A stretch of 64,000 nucleotides of DNA from Chitinophagales bacterium (GTDB taxonomy: Bacteria; Bacteroidota; Bacteroidia; Chitinophagales; UBA2359). Shown in pieces: positions 35,575-44,903 of the stretch (positions are counted from its first letter, which is position 1; each line of letters opens with the position of its first letter). The notes below the pieces were generated by a model that saw nothing but the letters and a program-made list of their open reading frames with translations, searched no databases and was not told the DNA's origin. The stretch spans positions 98,897-162,896 of the forward strand of contig JACJXU010000005.1 in the NCBI GenBank assembly GCA_020636475.1, given 5' to 3'. A program made the position numbers and the translations under genes.

Positions 35575-36600
35575 ATGCAAATAGATTTACGCAGTGATAC
35601 GGTAACAAAACCTACCGAGGCAATGCTTGTTACCATGATGTCTGCTCAAGTGGGAGATGATGTTTTTGGTGAAGACCCTACAGTAAATGCTTTGGAGCAA
35701 AAGTCTGCCCAAATGTTTGGTTTTGAGGCAGGCTTATTTTGTCCTTCGGGAACAATGACCAACCAAATTGCGCTAAAAGTACACACACAACCCTTAGACG
35801 AAGTGATAATGCACCGACTCTCGCATGTGTACAATTACGAAGTGAGTGGTTATGCTTTTCATTCGGGTGTGGCGGTTCGTTTGTTGGAAGGGGACAATGG
35901 TCGAATAAACGCCAAGGATATTGCGCCGCTTATACAAGGAAAAAACGATTGGGAGCCCAATACACGCTTAGTTTTGATAGAAAATACGGTGAACAAAGGT
36001 GGAGGCACAGTTTATAGTTTGGCGCAAATGCGGCAGGTGGCGGAAGTTTGTAAGCAGCACAAGTTGTTGCTACATTTAGACGGTGCGCGCATTTTCAATG
36101 CCTTAGTAGCGCAAAATATGGAAGCGGCGCAGTTGCAGGGAATGTTCGACAGTATTTCGGTGTGTTTGTCCAAAGGTTTGGGTGCGCCCGTAGGTTCGGT
36201 TTTATTGGGAAATAAGCAATTTATAGCTAAAGCCCGAAAAGTGCGGAAAGTTTTTGGTGGCGGTATGCGGCAAGCAGGATTTTTGGCAGCAGCAGGCATT
36301 TATGCCCTCGAAAATAACATAGACCGATTGGCGGAAGACCATCGCCGAGCGCGTGTTTTAGCAGAAACACTGCAACAGCAAGATTATGTTGTGGAAGTGC
36401 TGCCCACGGAAACCAATATTGTCATTTTTCGCTTAGACGATAAATTGTCGGGAGAAAAGTTTGTAAACCGCTTGGCAGAAAATAACATCAAAGCCATTGC
36501 TTTTGGTCCGCAGTGGATTCGTTTTGTATGTCACCTCAACTTTACCGATGAAATGTTGGCGGAGGCGGTGAGCGTATTACAAAAAATTGGATTTTATTAA
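35575..36600 (+). CDS. ltaE: Low-specificity L-threonine aldolase
   Basis: A 341-residue PLP enzyme that cleaves threonine/allo-threonine to glycine and acetaldehyde. It opens with IDLRSDTVTKPTEAM, the family signature, and has the PLP lysine in CLSKGLGAPVGSVLLG. LHLDGARIFNA holds the pyridine-binding Asp. Length is normal. It is the second gene after the class V aminotransferase. Confidence 0.92.
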   Translation: MQIDLRSDTVTKPTEAMLVTMMSAQVGDDVFGEDPTVNALEQKSAQMFGFEAGLFCPSGTMTNQIALKVHTQPLDEVIMHRLSHVYNYEVSGYAFHSGVAVRLLEGDNGRINAKDIAPLIQGKNDWEPNTRLVLIENTVNKGGGTVYSLAQMRQVAEVCKQHKLLLHLDGARIFNALVAQNMEAAQLQGMFDSISVCLSKGLGAPVGSVLLGNKQFIAKARKVRKVFGGGMRQAGFLAAAGIYALENNIDRLAEDHRRARVLAETLQQQDYVVEVLPTETNIVIFRLDDKLSGEKFVNRLAENNIKAIAFGPQWIRFVCHLNFTDEMLAEAVSVLQKIGFY

Positions 36601-36629
36601 GGAAGCATCTCCTCAAATCAAGCATAAAT

Positions 36630-36698
36630 TACTTTGCGTCTCTGCGACTTTGCGTGAGCTTAGTTTTGTATTATCACGCCAAGACGCAAAGGCGCGAG
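36630..36698. repeat. Imperfect inverted repeat (TTTGCGTCT/AGACGCAAA type)
   Basis: CTTTGCGTCTCTGCGACTT on the left and ACGCCAAGACGCAAAGGC on the right can pair imperfectly. Such 'TTTGCGTCTTTGCG' repeats are dispersed in many bacterial genomes. It lies between ltaE and metB and could end transcription of both. Confidence 0.5.
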
Positions 36699-36700
36699 AA

Positions 36701-36762
36701 TTATAAATTATTGATATTCTTTCGTCAAATTATCGAAACCAACGCTTGATTTTTTAGGTAAT
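36701..36762. repeat. Decayed right end of an IS630-related element
   Basis: AAATTATTGATATTCTTTC, CAAATTAT-GAAA and a TTTTTTAGGTAATTTA end align with the right half of the MITE at 16859-16951, with many changes and no left end. It therefore appears to be an old fragment. Confidence 0.5.
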
Positions 36763-37908
36763 TTACCCCAAAGCCCGCGCCAAATCTTCAATCAAATCGC
36801 TTACGTCTTCAATACCCACACTCAAGCGAATAAGCGAATCCGTAACACCCGTTTTCAGGCGTTCTTCCAAAGGAATAGAAGCGTGCGTCATTGTTGCCGG
36901 ATGTCCTATAAGTGATTCCACGCCACCCAAAGACTCCGCCAGCGAAAAAAGATGCGTAGCACTCAACACTTTGTTGGCAGCTTGTATCGAATCTTCTTTT
37001 AGAGAAAAAGAAACCATACCACCAAAACCACGCATTTGCTTTGCTGCAACAGCATGCATAGGATGCGATGCAAAGCCGGGGTAATTTACTTTTTTTACTG
37101 CCTTATGCGAAGCCAAAAAATTAGCTATTTCTGCGGCATTTTTGCAATGTGCTTCCATGCGAATATGCAAAGTTTTTATCCCGCGCAATACCAAAAAACA
37201 ATCGAAAGGACCCGGCGTTGCACCTGTGCTGTTTTGGATAAAGCCCAATTTTTCGGCAAGTGCTGCATCATTACAAACTACTACGCCCAATACTACGTCG
37301 GAGTGTCCTCCCAAATATTTGGTAGCCGAATGTGTTACGGTATTGGCACCTAAATTAAGCGGATTTTGCAGGTACGGCGTAGCAAAAGTATTGTCCACCA
37401 CTACATTAATATTCGGGCTGTAATTGTGCGCAATATTCGCCAAGACTTCAATATCTACAATGTTCAACATTGGGTTGGTCGGCGTTTCAATCCACAACAT
37501 ACGCGTTTTGTCGTTCAACAAAGCCGTAAGATTAGCAGAATTGCTCAAATCGGTGAAATGAAAACGAATGCCATATTGTTGAAAAACTTTTGTAAACAAT
37601 CGATAAGTGCCACCGTAGAGGTCGTTGGTAGAAATTACTTCGTCGCCGGGCTTTAAGGTTTTTACAATAGCATCAATGGCACCCATTCCGGTACTGAAAC
37701 AAAAGCCAAACTTGCCATTTTCGAGTGCGGCAATATTTTCCTGCAATACGTGGCGGGTAGGATTTTGGGTACGTGCGTATTCGTAGCCTTTGTGTACGCC
37801 GGGCGACTCCTGCACATAAGTAGAAGTTTGAAAAATAGGGGTCATTATCGCGCCCGTTGAAGGGTCGGGAGAAATACCTGCGTGAATGGCTTTAGTAGCG
37901 AATTTCAT
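36763..37908 (-). CDS. metB: Cystathionine gamma-synthase / trans-sulfuration PLP enzyme
   Basis: A 381-residue Cys/Met-metabolism PLP enzyme. Opening FATKAIHAGISPDPSTGAI, PLP lysine in SATKYLGGHSDVV, and TPTNPMLNIVDI are diagnostic. Members catalyse cystathionine gamma-synthase, cystathionine gamma-lyase or homocysteine synthesis; sequence alone does not separate these, and the name metB is the usual one for this length and opening. No other methionine gene is adjacent. Confidence 0.85.
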   Translation of the reverse strand: MKFATKAIHAGISPDPSTGAIMTPIFQTSTYVQESPGVHKGYEYARTQNPTRHVLQENIAALENGKFGFCFSTGMGAIDAIVKTLKPGDEVISTNDLYGGTYRLFTKVFQQYGIRFHFTDLSNSANLTALLNDKTRMLWIETPTNPMLNIVDIEVLANIAHNYSPNINVVVDNTFATPYLQNPLNLGANTVTHSATKYLGGHSDVVLGVVVCNDAALAEKLGFIQNSTGATPGPFDCFLVLRGIKTLHIRMEAHCKNAAEIANFLASHKAVKKVNYPGFASHPMHAVAAKQMRGFGGMVSFSLKEDSIQAANKVLSATHLFSLAESLGGVESLIGHPATMTHASIPLEERLKTGVTDSLIRLSVGIEDVSDLIEDLARALG

Positions 37909-37925
37909 ATAAAAGTTCGATTTTT

Positions 37926-38939
37926 TTAAGGATTGTATAATACAGTCAAAACAGTTTGCCCAACGGCTTTGAGGGTGTTTTTATCAATATTTTCCATTGT
38001 ATCATGTACAGTATGCCAATGTTCGGGAAAGCCTTTTTCGCGTACACTTGGGTCGTATTGTATAATATCAATGGTAGGAATTTTGGCGATGTCGTTTATG
38101 TAAAAATGGTCGTCAATAATTTCATTTACTTGTTTAAGCTGAAAATAGCTGCTGTAACCAATTTTGTTGGCAGTACTCCACACTTTTTGTACCACACGCG
38201 GCGCAAAATAAGCCGAATAACCTTCTACATTAAAAACAGCATCTTTGGCACCAACCATATCTAAGAGTATGCCAAATTCGGCTTTGTAATTTGGCACATG
38301 TGGATTTTTTGCCCAATGTTGGCTGCCTAAGCACCAATTCCCGCCGTTATTGCCATTGTCTTCGGCATCAACCAATAAAATATCCACTCCAAGATTTTTG
38401 CTAATAGGCGATTGCTGTAATTGGCGGGCTATCTCCAGCAGTACGCCTACGCCGCTGGCTCCGTCATTGGCACCCATTACAGGCTGATTGTGATTTTTTT
38501 CGTCTGTATCTTGGTCGGCATAAAGGCGGCTGTCCCAGTGCGCCAAGAGTAAAATACGTCTGGTAGCGGTAGTATTAAAAGTGCCGATAATGTTTTTCAT
38601 AGTAGTTTTTTTATCGAAAAAACTTACGGGAGCTTCTTGTATAAAAATGCTGTCGGCATAAGAGCCAAGTTTTGTTTGCAACCATTGTCCGCATTGGTCG
38701 TGTGCCGTTGTGCCGGGTACTCGTGAGCCAAAACTAACTTGTTTTGCCACAAACTGGTAGGCAGAGTCGGCATTGAAGGTGGGAACTTTTATGTCGGGAG
38801 CAGGAGTAGTGGCAGAAGGCGTGGACGGTTTTTTTGTTTCGGTTTCGTTGTTTTTACATGCTTGAAAATAAGCTATGCTCAGCAGCAGTAAAAAAAACAA
38901 TAATGATGCCTTAGGAAAATGGAGGTGATTTTTTTTCAT
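37926..38939 (-). CDS. M28-family lipoprotein, glutaminyl-peptide-cyclotransferase-like
   Basis: The 337-residue protein has a lipoprotein signal (AYFQAC) and a single M28 domain: zinc motifs AHWDSR, GANDGASGVG and LVDAEDNG. Combined with FGSRVPGT.AH and the PEHWHTVHDT end this resembles bacteroidete type II glutaminyl cyclases, which convert N-terminal Gln of exported proteins to pyroglutamate, more than true aminopeptidases. In T9SS-bearing bacteria many substrates carry such N-termini. An aminopeptidase activity cannot be excluded. It starts upstream of, and is co-directional with, metB (17-base gap). Confidence 0.75.
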   Translation of the reverse strand: MKKNHLHFPKASLLFFLLLLSIAYFQACKNNETETKKPSTPSATTPAPDIKVPTFNADSAYQFVAKQVSFGSRVPGTTAHDQCGQWLQTKLGSYADSIFIQEAPVSFFDKKTTMKNIIGTFNTTATRRILLLAHWDSRLYADQDTDEKNHNQPVMGANDGASGVGVLLEIARQLQQSPISKNLGVDILLVDAEDNGNNGGNWCLGSQHWAKNPHVPNYKAEFGILLDMVGAKDAVFNVEGYSAYFAPRVVQKVWSTANKIGYSSYFQLKQVNEIIDDHFYINDIAKIPTIDIIQYDPSVREKGFPEHWHTVHDTMENIDKNTLKAVGQTVLTVLYNP

Positions 38940-38971
38940 AATATTTTATCCGAAAACTTTTTTGAAAACGC

Positions 38972-40246
38972 TTATTTCAAAGAAGGGGTAAAGTGCGTTG
39001 GAAAATTATGCAAACAATAGTGAATTATATCCTTTGCAACTTCTTTTTTCGATTTTAGCGGAAAATCGGTTATTTCGTTTTGTGCATTGATGATGCTCAC
39101 TTTGTTGGTATCGTGGCGAAATCCGGCTCCTTTGTCTTGCAAGGAATTAAGCACAATGGCATCAAGGTTTTTCTTTTTAATTTTTAATTGTGCGTTTTCC
39201 ACTTCATTTTGCGTTTCAAGCGCAAAGCCAATGAGTAGCTGATTTGCTTTTTTCTGCGTACCTAAAGTTTGTGCAATGTCGGGTGTTTTGCGCAGTTTTA
39301 TCTCGAAAGTTTCTTCTTTCTTCTTAATCTTTTGGTCAGCTACAGTTACGGGCGTGTAGTCGCTTACGGCAGCCGCCATAATAATGAGGTCGGATTGGGA
39401 AAAATATTCCAAACAAGCCGCCAACATTTGTGCCGCCGGGCGCACACTATAGACGTGTATTTGCGGAAATTCGGGGCGAAAATCGGTTGGACCTAACACC
39501 AAATGCACTTCTGCGCCAGCCTCGTGTGCTACTTCTGCTAAGGCAATGCCCATTTTTCCGCTTGAATGATTGCCGATAAACCGAACAGGGTCGATGTTTT
39601 CGTAAGTAGGACCTGCCGTAATCAACACTTTTTTTCCTTTTAGCGGCTGCGGCTGTGCAAAATGTTGTTGTATATGGGTTACAATATCTTCGGGTTCTGC
39701 CATGCGCCCTTCGCCGTACAAGCCACTCGCCAACTCGCCGGTAGTTACGGGAATGAGTTGTACTTTGTGGTTTTGTAAAATTTGCAGATTGTTTTGCGTA
39801 GCAGGATGTTTCCACATATCTAAGTCCATTGCCGGAGCAATCATTACAGGGCATTTTGCCGAAAGATACGTTGCCATTAGCAGATTGTCGCACATGCCGT
39901 ATGCCATTTTTGCCAAAGTATTAGCAGTAGCTGGCGCAATAACGAACAAATCGTGTTCTAAACCCAAATGAACGTGATTGTTCCAAAGACCGTCTTCATT
40001 TTTTTCAAAATGTGACAAAGCAGGATTTTGGGAAAGGGTGGCTAAAGTGAGAGGTGTAATAAATGACGTAGCCGAAGGGGTCATTATTACTTGTACTTGC
40101 GCGCCTGTTTTTACGAGTAGGCGCACCAAGAGTGCTGTTTTGTAAGCGGCGATACTTCCACACACACCCACAAGAATTTTTTTTCCTGAAAGTGCTGCGA
40201 CTTCGTATTTCGGAAATTTTTGGGAAGATATGGCAGAAGTGTCCAA
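38972..40246 (-). CDS. coaBC: Bifunctional phosphopantothenoylcysteine decarboxylase / synthetase
   Basis: CoaBC carries out two consecutive steps of coenzyme A synthesis. The N-terminal flavoprotein CoaC part has GKKILVGVCGSIAAYK, a catalytic-histidine segment NHVHLGLEHD and PATANTLAKMAYG. The substrate-clamp motif reads PAMDLDMW where E. coli has Asn in the fourth position; I believe this is a usual variant in this phylum but note it. The CoaB part (about 190-424) has LITAGPTYENIDPVRFIGNHSSGKMG. It is co-directional with rpoZ-like and bamD upstream, with two-base and four-base gaps, so one operon is likely. Confidence 0.92.
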   Translation of the reverse strand: MDTSAISSQKFPKYEVAALSGKKILVGVCGSIAAYKTALLVRLLVKTGAQVQVIMTPSATSFITPLTLATLSQNPALSHFEKNEDGLWNNHVHLGLEHDLFVIAPATANTLAKMAYGMCDNLLMATYLSAKCPVMIAPAMDLDMWKHPATQNNLQILQNHKVQLIPVTTGELASGLYGEGRMAEPEDIVTHIQQHFAQPQPLKGKKVLITAGPTYENIDPVRFIGNHSSGKMGIALAEVAHEAGAEVHLVLGPTDFRPEFPQIHVYSVRPAAQMLAACLEYFSQSDLIIMAAAVSDYTPVTVADQKIKKKEETFEIKLRKTPDIAQTLGTQKKANQLLIGFALETQNEVENAQLKIKKKNLDAIVLNSLQDKGAGFRHDTNKVSIINAQNEITDFPLKSKKEVAKDIIHYCLHNFPTHFTPSLK

Positions 40247-40248
40247 AA

Positions 40249-40596
40249 TTATTTGTCTTTTTCCTCTACCTCTCTAAATCTAAATTCCAAATCATCGTCC
40301 AAAAACTCTTTTAAAGCCAAAAGGGCAGGGTGGGGCAGTCTTTCGTAGTATTTTGAAATTTCTATTTGCTCACGGTTTTCGTGTACTTCTTGTAAGTTGC
40401 CATCGTTGCTGCTGCTAAATTCCTGAATTTTGTCTTGAATTTCTCTGCGCAATTCTGACGAAATTTGGTTGGCGCGGCGGGAAATTACAGCAATAGATTC
40501 GTAAATATTGCCCGTTTTATGGCTAATTTCGGCTAAACTACGCGGCTGCAAACTATGATGTATGTTGGCGTATTTATTTTTTTTAGAAGCGTTCAT
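40249..40596 (-). CDS. rpoZ: RNA polymerase omega subunit, bacteroidete type
   Basis: A 115-residue protein with NIYESIAVISRRANQIS, the omega signature for contact with the beta-prime C-terminus, and an acidic C-terminal extension typical of bacteroidete RpoZ. It is in the common bacteroidete order bamD-rpoZ-coaBC, which strengthens the call although sequence identity to E. coli omega is low. Confidence 0.85.
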   Translation of the reverse strand: MNASKKNKYANIHHSLQPRSLAEISHKTGNIYESIAVISRRANQISSELRREIQDKIQEFSSSNDGNLQEVHENREQIEISKYYERLPHPALLALKEFLDDDLEFRFREVEEKDK

Positions 40597-40600
40597 ATTT

Positions 40601-41404
40601 TTAATTATTAGATTTCAATTCATCAATTTTATTAAGACTGGTGGTGTACATTTTTTCGGCTTCGCGCAAATATTTACTGTCGGGAAACTTGTTCAAAAAA
40701 TCGAGGTAAGCACTTTCTGCCAATTCAAATCGTTCCAACTGTTTGGAATAAATACTATTGCTGGCGAGTAAGTAATACGATTTTACAATCAAAAAATGTA
40801 CCTTTTCGCGTTCGGGTGTTTCGGGAAAGTCCAAGAGCAGATTGTTGTAAGCCGTTACGGCAGCGCGGTAATCCTTGAGGTCGTAGTAAAGTTGCGCACC
40901 CACAAAGGCTTTTTCTTCCAATTTTCGGCGAAGCTCGTCCATCAGTGCATTGCATTTTTCCACTCTGTCGCTTTGCGGATAAGTATTTACAAAAAGCTGA
41001 AAAGCCTCCATCGCTTTTTGGGTATTGGTTTGTTCCAAGTCTATGGAAGGCGACATTTTGTAGTAACAATAAGCTACCATATAACGCGCATCTTCGGCTT
41101 TGTCGCTTCGCGGATAGTATTCCAAAAAGTTTTTAAAATAAAAAGATGCCAAAATGTAGTCGCCTTTGCCGTAGTAGCAATAAGGATAATAATAATAAAG
41201 GTCTTCCACGCTGCGTGTACCCTTATAGACACCAATCAGTTCTTCAAACAAAGGAATAGCCTTTTCGTAAGCACCAGCATTGTAGTACTCTTTGGCTTTT
41301 TCGAGCTTGTAGTCGTAATCCGAACTTTTTAGTACTTTTTGGTAGGTATTGCACGCGCTAAAACCCCACAACAAGCATAAACAAAATAGAATGTGCTTCA
41401 ACAT
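40601..41404 (-). CDS. bamD: BamD, outer-membrane assembly lipoprotein
   Basis: BamD is the essential lipoprotein partner of BamA in inserting beta-barrel proteins into the outer membrane. From the ATG at 41404 the protein is 267 residues with signal peptide and lipobox WGFSAC, followed by about five TPR repeats (YYNAGAYEKAIPLFEELIG, FYFKNFLEYYPRSDKAEDA, FQLFVNTYPQSDRVEKC, YNNLLLDFPETPEREK, AYLDFLNKFPDSKYLREA). An upstream ATG at 41473 would add 23 residues ahead of the signal peptide and is rejected. Confidence 0.92.
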   Translation of the reverse strand: MLKHILFCLCLLWGFSACNTYQKVLKSSDYDYKLEKAKEYYNAGAYEKAIPLFEELIGVYKGTRSVEDLYYYYPYCYYGKGDYILASFYFKNFLEYYPRSDKAEDARYMVAYCYYKMSPSIDLEQTNTQKAMEAFQLFVNTYPQSDRVEKCNALMDELRRKLEEKAFVGAQLYYDLKDYRAAVTAYNNLLLDFPETPEREKVHFLIVKSYYLLASNSIYSKQLERFELAESAYLDFLNKFPDSKYLREAEKMYTTSLNKIDELKSNN

Positions 41405-41599
41405 AGGCGAAAAAAATGCCTGCAAAGATAATATTTTTTTATGGATTTTTTGTTTAAAATACATGTAAAACAAAAATGGTAGGATTGTTTGTAGCTAAAA
41501 TGACGAATTTTAGTTTTTATTGTGTAAAAATTACTATTTTAATCAAAAAACCTACTACACTTAGTCTCCCACGCACTTAATAAATCGCCAAAAAAATAA

Positions 41600-41607
41600 T
41601 ACCTTTG
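41600..41607 (+). promoter_or_regulatory. -7 box TACCTTTG upstream of spt
   Basis: TACCTTTG matches the -7 consensus, 72 bases before the ATG at 41679. It overlaps an alternative in-frame GTG at 41607, arguing that translation does not begin there. Confidence 0.55.
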
Positions 41608-41678
41608 TGCGTTTTTTTATAAAAACGGCGTATTTAGCCGTATTTTTTAACTTTATTTCATCATTAGAATTAAGCATT

Positions 41679-42932
41679 ATGGATCTGTTTGAGAAGATTC
41701 AACATGAAAAAAGTCCTTTGGGACAATATTCGCATTATATGCACGAGTATTACTTTTTCCCAAAATTAGAAGGGGAATTGGGTAATAGAATGATTTTTCA
41801 AGGCAAAGAGCGTGTGCTGTGGAGCTTAAATAATTATTTGGGCTTGGCAAATCATCCCGAAGTGCGAAAAATAGATACCGAAGCCGCCCAAAAGTGGGGA
41901 TTGGCGTATCCGATGGGAAGCCGCATGATGTCGGGAAATTCGGATTTGCACAATCGCTTGGAGGCGGAACTTTCGGCTTTTGTACAAAAAGAGGATACTA
42001 TTTTGCTCAATTATGGCTATCAAGGCATTATGTCTGCCATTGAAGCGTTGGTAGATCGCCACGATGTGATTGTGTATGATGCCGAAAGTCATGCATGTAT
42101 TGTGGACGGCGTGCGCTTGCATCAAGGAAAACGTTTTGCTTTTGTACACAACGATATTGCCTCTTGCGAAAAATCATTGCAACGCGCACAAGCCATTACG
42201 CAAGAAAGTAAAGGTGGTATTTTGCTCATTACCGAAGGTGTATTTGGTATGGGCGGCGACCAAGGAAAATTGCGCGAAATAGTTGCCCTCAAAAAGAAAT
42301 ACAATTTTAGAATGATGGTGGATGATGCGCACGGATTTGGCACTTTGGGAAAAACAGGAGCCGGCGCGGGCGAAGAGCAAGGTGTGCAAGATAAGATAGA
42401 TTTGTATTTTTCTACTTTTGCAAAATCTATGGCGAGCATTGGTGCATTTATGTCGGGCGATAAAAATATTATTACGCATTTGCGCTATACTTGCCGCTCG
42501 CAAATTTTTGCCAAATCGCTGCCGATGCCTTTTGTAGAAGGAAACCTGAAACGCTTGGAAATGTTGCGCAATATGCCCGAACTAAAAACCAAATTGTGGG
42601 AAAATGTAAATGCCTTGCAAAGTGGCTTGCGTGCCAAAGGTTTTGATTTGGGCGAAACCAATAGTTGTGTAACGCCCGTGTATTTGCACGGAAGTGTGCC
42701 CGAAGCCGTGAAATTGGTGTACGACCTTCGCGAAAATTATAATATTTTCTGTTCGGTGGTAATTTATCCGGTAATTCCCAAAGGGCAAATTTTGCTGCGC
42801 CTAATTCCTACCGCCGCACATACGCTTGACGACATTGATGTAACCTTAGACGCTTTTGCCGAAGTAAAAGAAAAGTTGGCAAAAGGAATATATGCTGCCG
42901 ATACATCGGAATTTGCCGAAGCTATTCGTTAA
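41679..42932 (+). CDS. spt: Serine palmitoyltransferase-like alpha-oxoamine synthase
   Basis: A 417-residue PLP enzyme of the AONS family that condenses an acyl-CoA with an amino acid. It has SLNNYLGLANHPEV, a VDDAHGFGTLGKTG Asp/His pair and PLP lysine in FSTFAKSMASIGAFMSG. Bacteroidetes use such an enzyme (Spt) to make dihydrosphingosine-type lipids; related members make sulfonolipids or 2-amino-3-oxobutyrate, so serine as substrate is probable but not certain. I place the start at 41679 because the promoter lies just upstream. Confidence 0.85.
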   Translation: MDLFEKIQHEKSPLGQYSHYMHEYYFFPKLEGELGNRMIFQGKERVLWSLNNYLGLANHPEVRKIDTEAAQKWGLAYPMGSRMMSGNSDLHNRLEAELSAFVQKEDTILLNYGYQGIMSAIEALVDRHDVIVYDAESHACIVDGVRLHQGKRFAFVHNDIASCEKSLQRAQAITQESKGGILLITEGVFGMGGDQGKLREIVALKKKYNFRMMVDDAHGFGTLGKTGAGAGEEQGVQDKIDLYFSTFAKSMASIGAFMSGDKNIITHLRYTCRSQIFAKSLPMPFVEGNLKRLEMLRNMPELKTKLWENVNALQSGLRAKGFDLGETNSCVTPVYLHGSVPEAVKLVYDLRENYNIFCSVVIYPVIPKGQILLRLIPTAAHTLDDIDVTLDAFAEVKEKLAKGIYAADTSEFAEAIR

Positions 42933-42960
42933 ATACAAAAATATCGTTTCACAATAACAA

Positions 42961-43000
42961 AGAAAGGAGGCAGGTTTTGTAAAAGGCTTGTCTCCTTTTT
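42961..43000. repeat. 40-bp target-site duplication, left copy (contains the spt terminator)
   Basis: Forty bases are exactly repeated at 44658-44697, bordering the IS. Inside, AAAGGAG and CTCCTTTTT form a hairpin plus T run: the original terminator of spt. Insertion has therefore left a terminator on both sides. Confidence 0.9.
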
Positions 43001-44657
43001 CCTGACTTCCGCGCAATTAACAAATGTGGGATTAAACAATTTATAACACATTGAATATAATTTATTTACAATTTTGTGAATTGTAAATTTGGGTGTTAAT
43101 TTTAAGTGCAATAGTATATTTGTGCTATGTTCATAAGAAAACTTAAGCACAAAAGTGGAAAGACATAGATACAAGTAGTAGAAAAGGTAAATAAAAAATA
43201 CCTTGTAAAACAAAGTTTTGGCTCTGGGGTCACAGAAGATGAAATAAATTTATTGTTTTCAAAGGCTGGGCGGTGGATACAAAAGTATAAAGGAATACAA
43301 GAGTTAGACTTTGAAAATGAAAGTTTAATCTACACAGAATTTCTGGCATCTATATCCTCGCACAAATTGGTAGGCATAGAGCTGGTATTGGGTAAGCTAT
43401 TCAATGAAATTGGTTTTAATCAAATCAAGGAGGAGTTGTTTAAAGACTCAGTCTTATATCGAGTGGTATATCCAAAGAGCAAGCTAAAAACTACGGAGTA
43501 TTTGTATCGTTTTGCCCAAAAGAGTTATACCGAAGATGCCATTTATCGGTATATGGACAAATTATATCGCACACAAAAAGAACAAGTACAACAAATTAGT
43601 TATGAACACAGCTTAAAAGTGTTGCCGGGTGGCATCAGCGTGGTATTTTATGATGTAACTACGATATATTTTGAGACCGATTATGAAGATGATTTACGCA
43701 AAACAGGATTTTCAAAGGAGGGAAAACATCAAAACCCTCAAATCGTATTAGGACTTTTGGTAAGCGAGAGTGGTTATCCACTCGCCTATGAAATTTTTGA
43801 AGGAAAACGATACGAAGGTCATACGATGCTGCCAATAATTAATGGTTTTACAGAAAAATACAAGATAGAAAAATTAGTTGTAGTAGCAGATTCAGGTTTA
43901 CTCTCACAAGTCAACATAAATGAATTGATAGCGAATCAATATGAATTTATTATAGGAGCAAGGATAAAAAACGAAAACGAAAAAATCAAAGCAAAAATCT
44001 TAGCCTGTAGTTTAAAAAATGGTGATAGTGTAATAATCAAAAAAGGCGATTTAAAACTAATCATTACTTATTCAGATAAAAGAGCCCAAAAAGATAAATC
44101 CAAGCGTGAAAAAGGCTTAAAACGTCTTGAAAAGAGCATTAAAACAGGTAAACTCACCAAGTCAGGCATCAATAATCGAGGCTACAATAAATTTTTGGAA
44201 ATAGATGGCGAATTGCAACTTAAGATTAACCAAAACAAAATATTGTATGATCAACAATGGGACAGACTAAAAGGATACATCACCAATTCCACACTACCCA
44301 AAGAGAAGATATTGAGTAACTATAATCAATTATGGCAAATAGAAAAAGCATTCAGGATAACCAAAACAGACTTAAAAAATCAGACCAGTGTTTCATTACA
44401 AACAACGAAGAATCAAGCACACATTTGCTTAAATTTTGCGGCATACAAAATTTACAAAAGAACTTGAAAAGACAACTTAAAGAAAAAAATCAAACTTATC
44501 CCCTGAAAAGGTCATTGAAATTGTTCAAATCATACACGAAATAGAATTAACAACTCCAAAACTCAAGAAAAAGATAAAGAAAACATTAATCCTAACTGAG
44601 GAACAAAAAATTCTTTCCAAATTATTTGATTTTGGGTGTTAATTTGCGGAAGTCAGG
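43001..44657 (+). mobile_element. IS1634-type (IS4-superfamily) insertion sequence, 1657 bp
   Basis: Terminal inverted repeats are CCTGACTTCCGC on the left and its complement GCGGAAGTCAGG on the right. A single transposase frame fills the element. It is bordered by perfect 40-bp direct repeats; long, variable target duplications are a known feature of IS1634-family elements, unlike most IS. Insertion was downstream of spt and upstream of the AHH toxin. Confidence 0.88.
43127..44642 (+). pseudogene. IS1634-family transposase, inactivated
   Basis: Reading from the ATG at 43127 gives MFIRKLKHKSGKT and then a TAG at codon 14, after which the same frame runs open through IQVVEKVNKKYLVKQSFG and the main frame to 44467. 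The DDE parts are visible: VVFYDVTTIYFE (first Asp), KLVVVADSGLLS (second Asp) and NYNQLWQIEKAFRITKTDL (Glu in the YREK-like block). After AYKIYK the frame breaks twice in A-rich runs, and the true C-terminal end (LTEEQKILSKLFDFGC) is in another frame ending at 44642. With one nonsense codon and at least two shifts the protein should be inactive, unless some of the shifts are homopolymer errors. Confidence 0.85.
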
Positions 44658-44697
44658 AGAAAGGAGGCAGGTTTTGTAAAAGGCTTGTCTCCTTTTT
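44658..44697. repeat. 40-bp target-site duplication, right copy
   Basis: Exact repeat of 42961-43000, again containing the AAAGGAG/CTCCTTTTT terminator hairpin. It separates the IS from the AHH toxin gene. Confidence 0.9.
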
Positions 44698-44903
44698 CTT
44701 TTGCTATTTTTTCAATAACAAGGAATTTTCCCAAAAATGTCATGAAAAAGTAAAAAAATAATGGAGGGCATACAATATTTCTATGGAATAATTGGTTGTT
44801 AATGATAATATGTGTAATGTTACACAGTAATATTTTTTTAACACTTAAAAACTTTAATCATGAAAAAGGGATTTCGTATTACCTTATCTTACCTTACCTT
44901 AGC

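Noticed and set aside
41473..41473. Upstream start of bamD at 41473
   Set aside because: It would put 23 residues ahead of a good lipoprotein signal peptide that starts at 41404.
44332..44544. Separate small gene at the end of the IS1634 element
   Set aside because: It is part of the transposase C-terminus read in a shifted frame.
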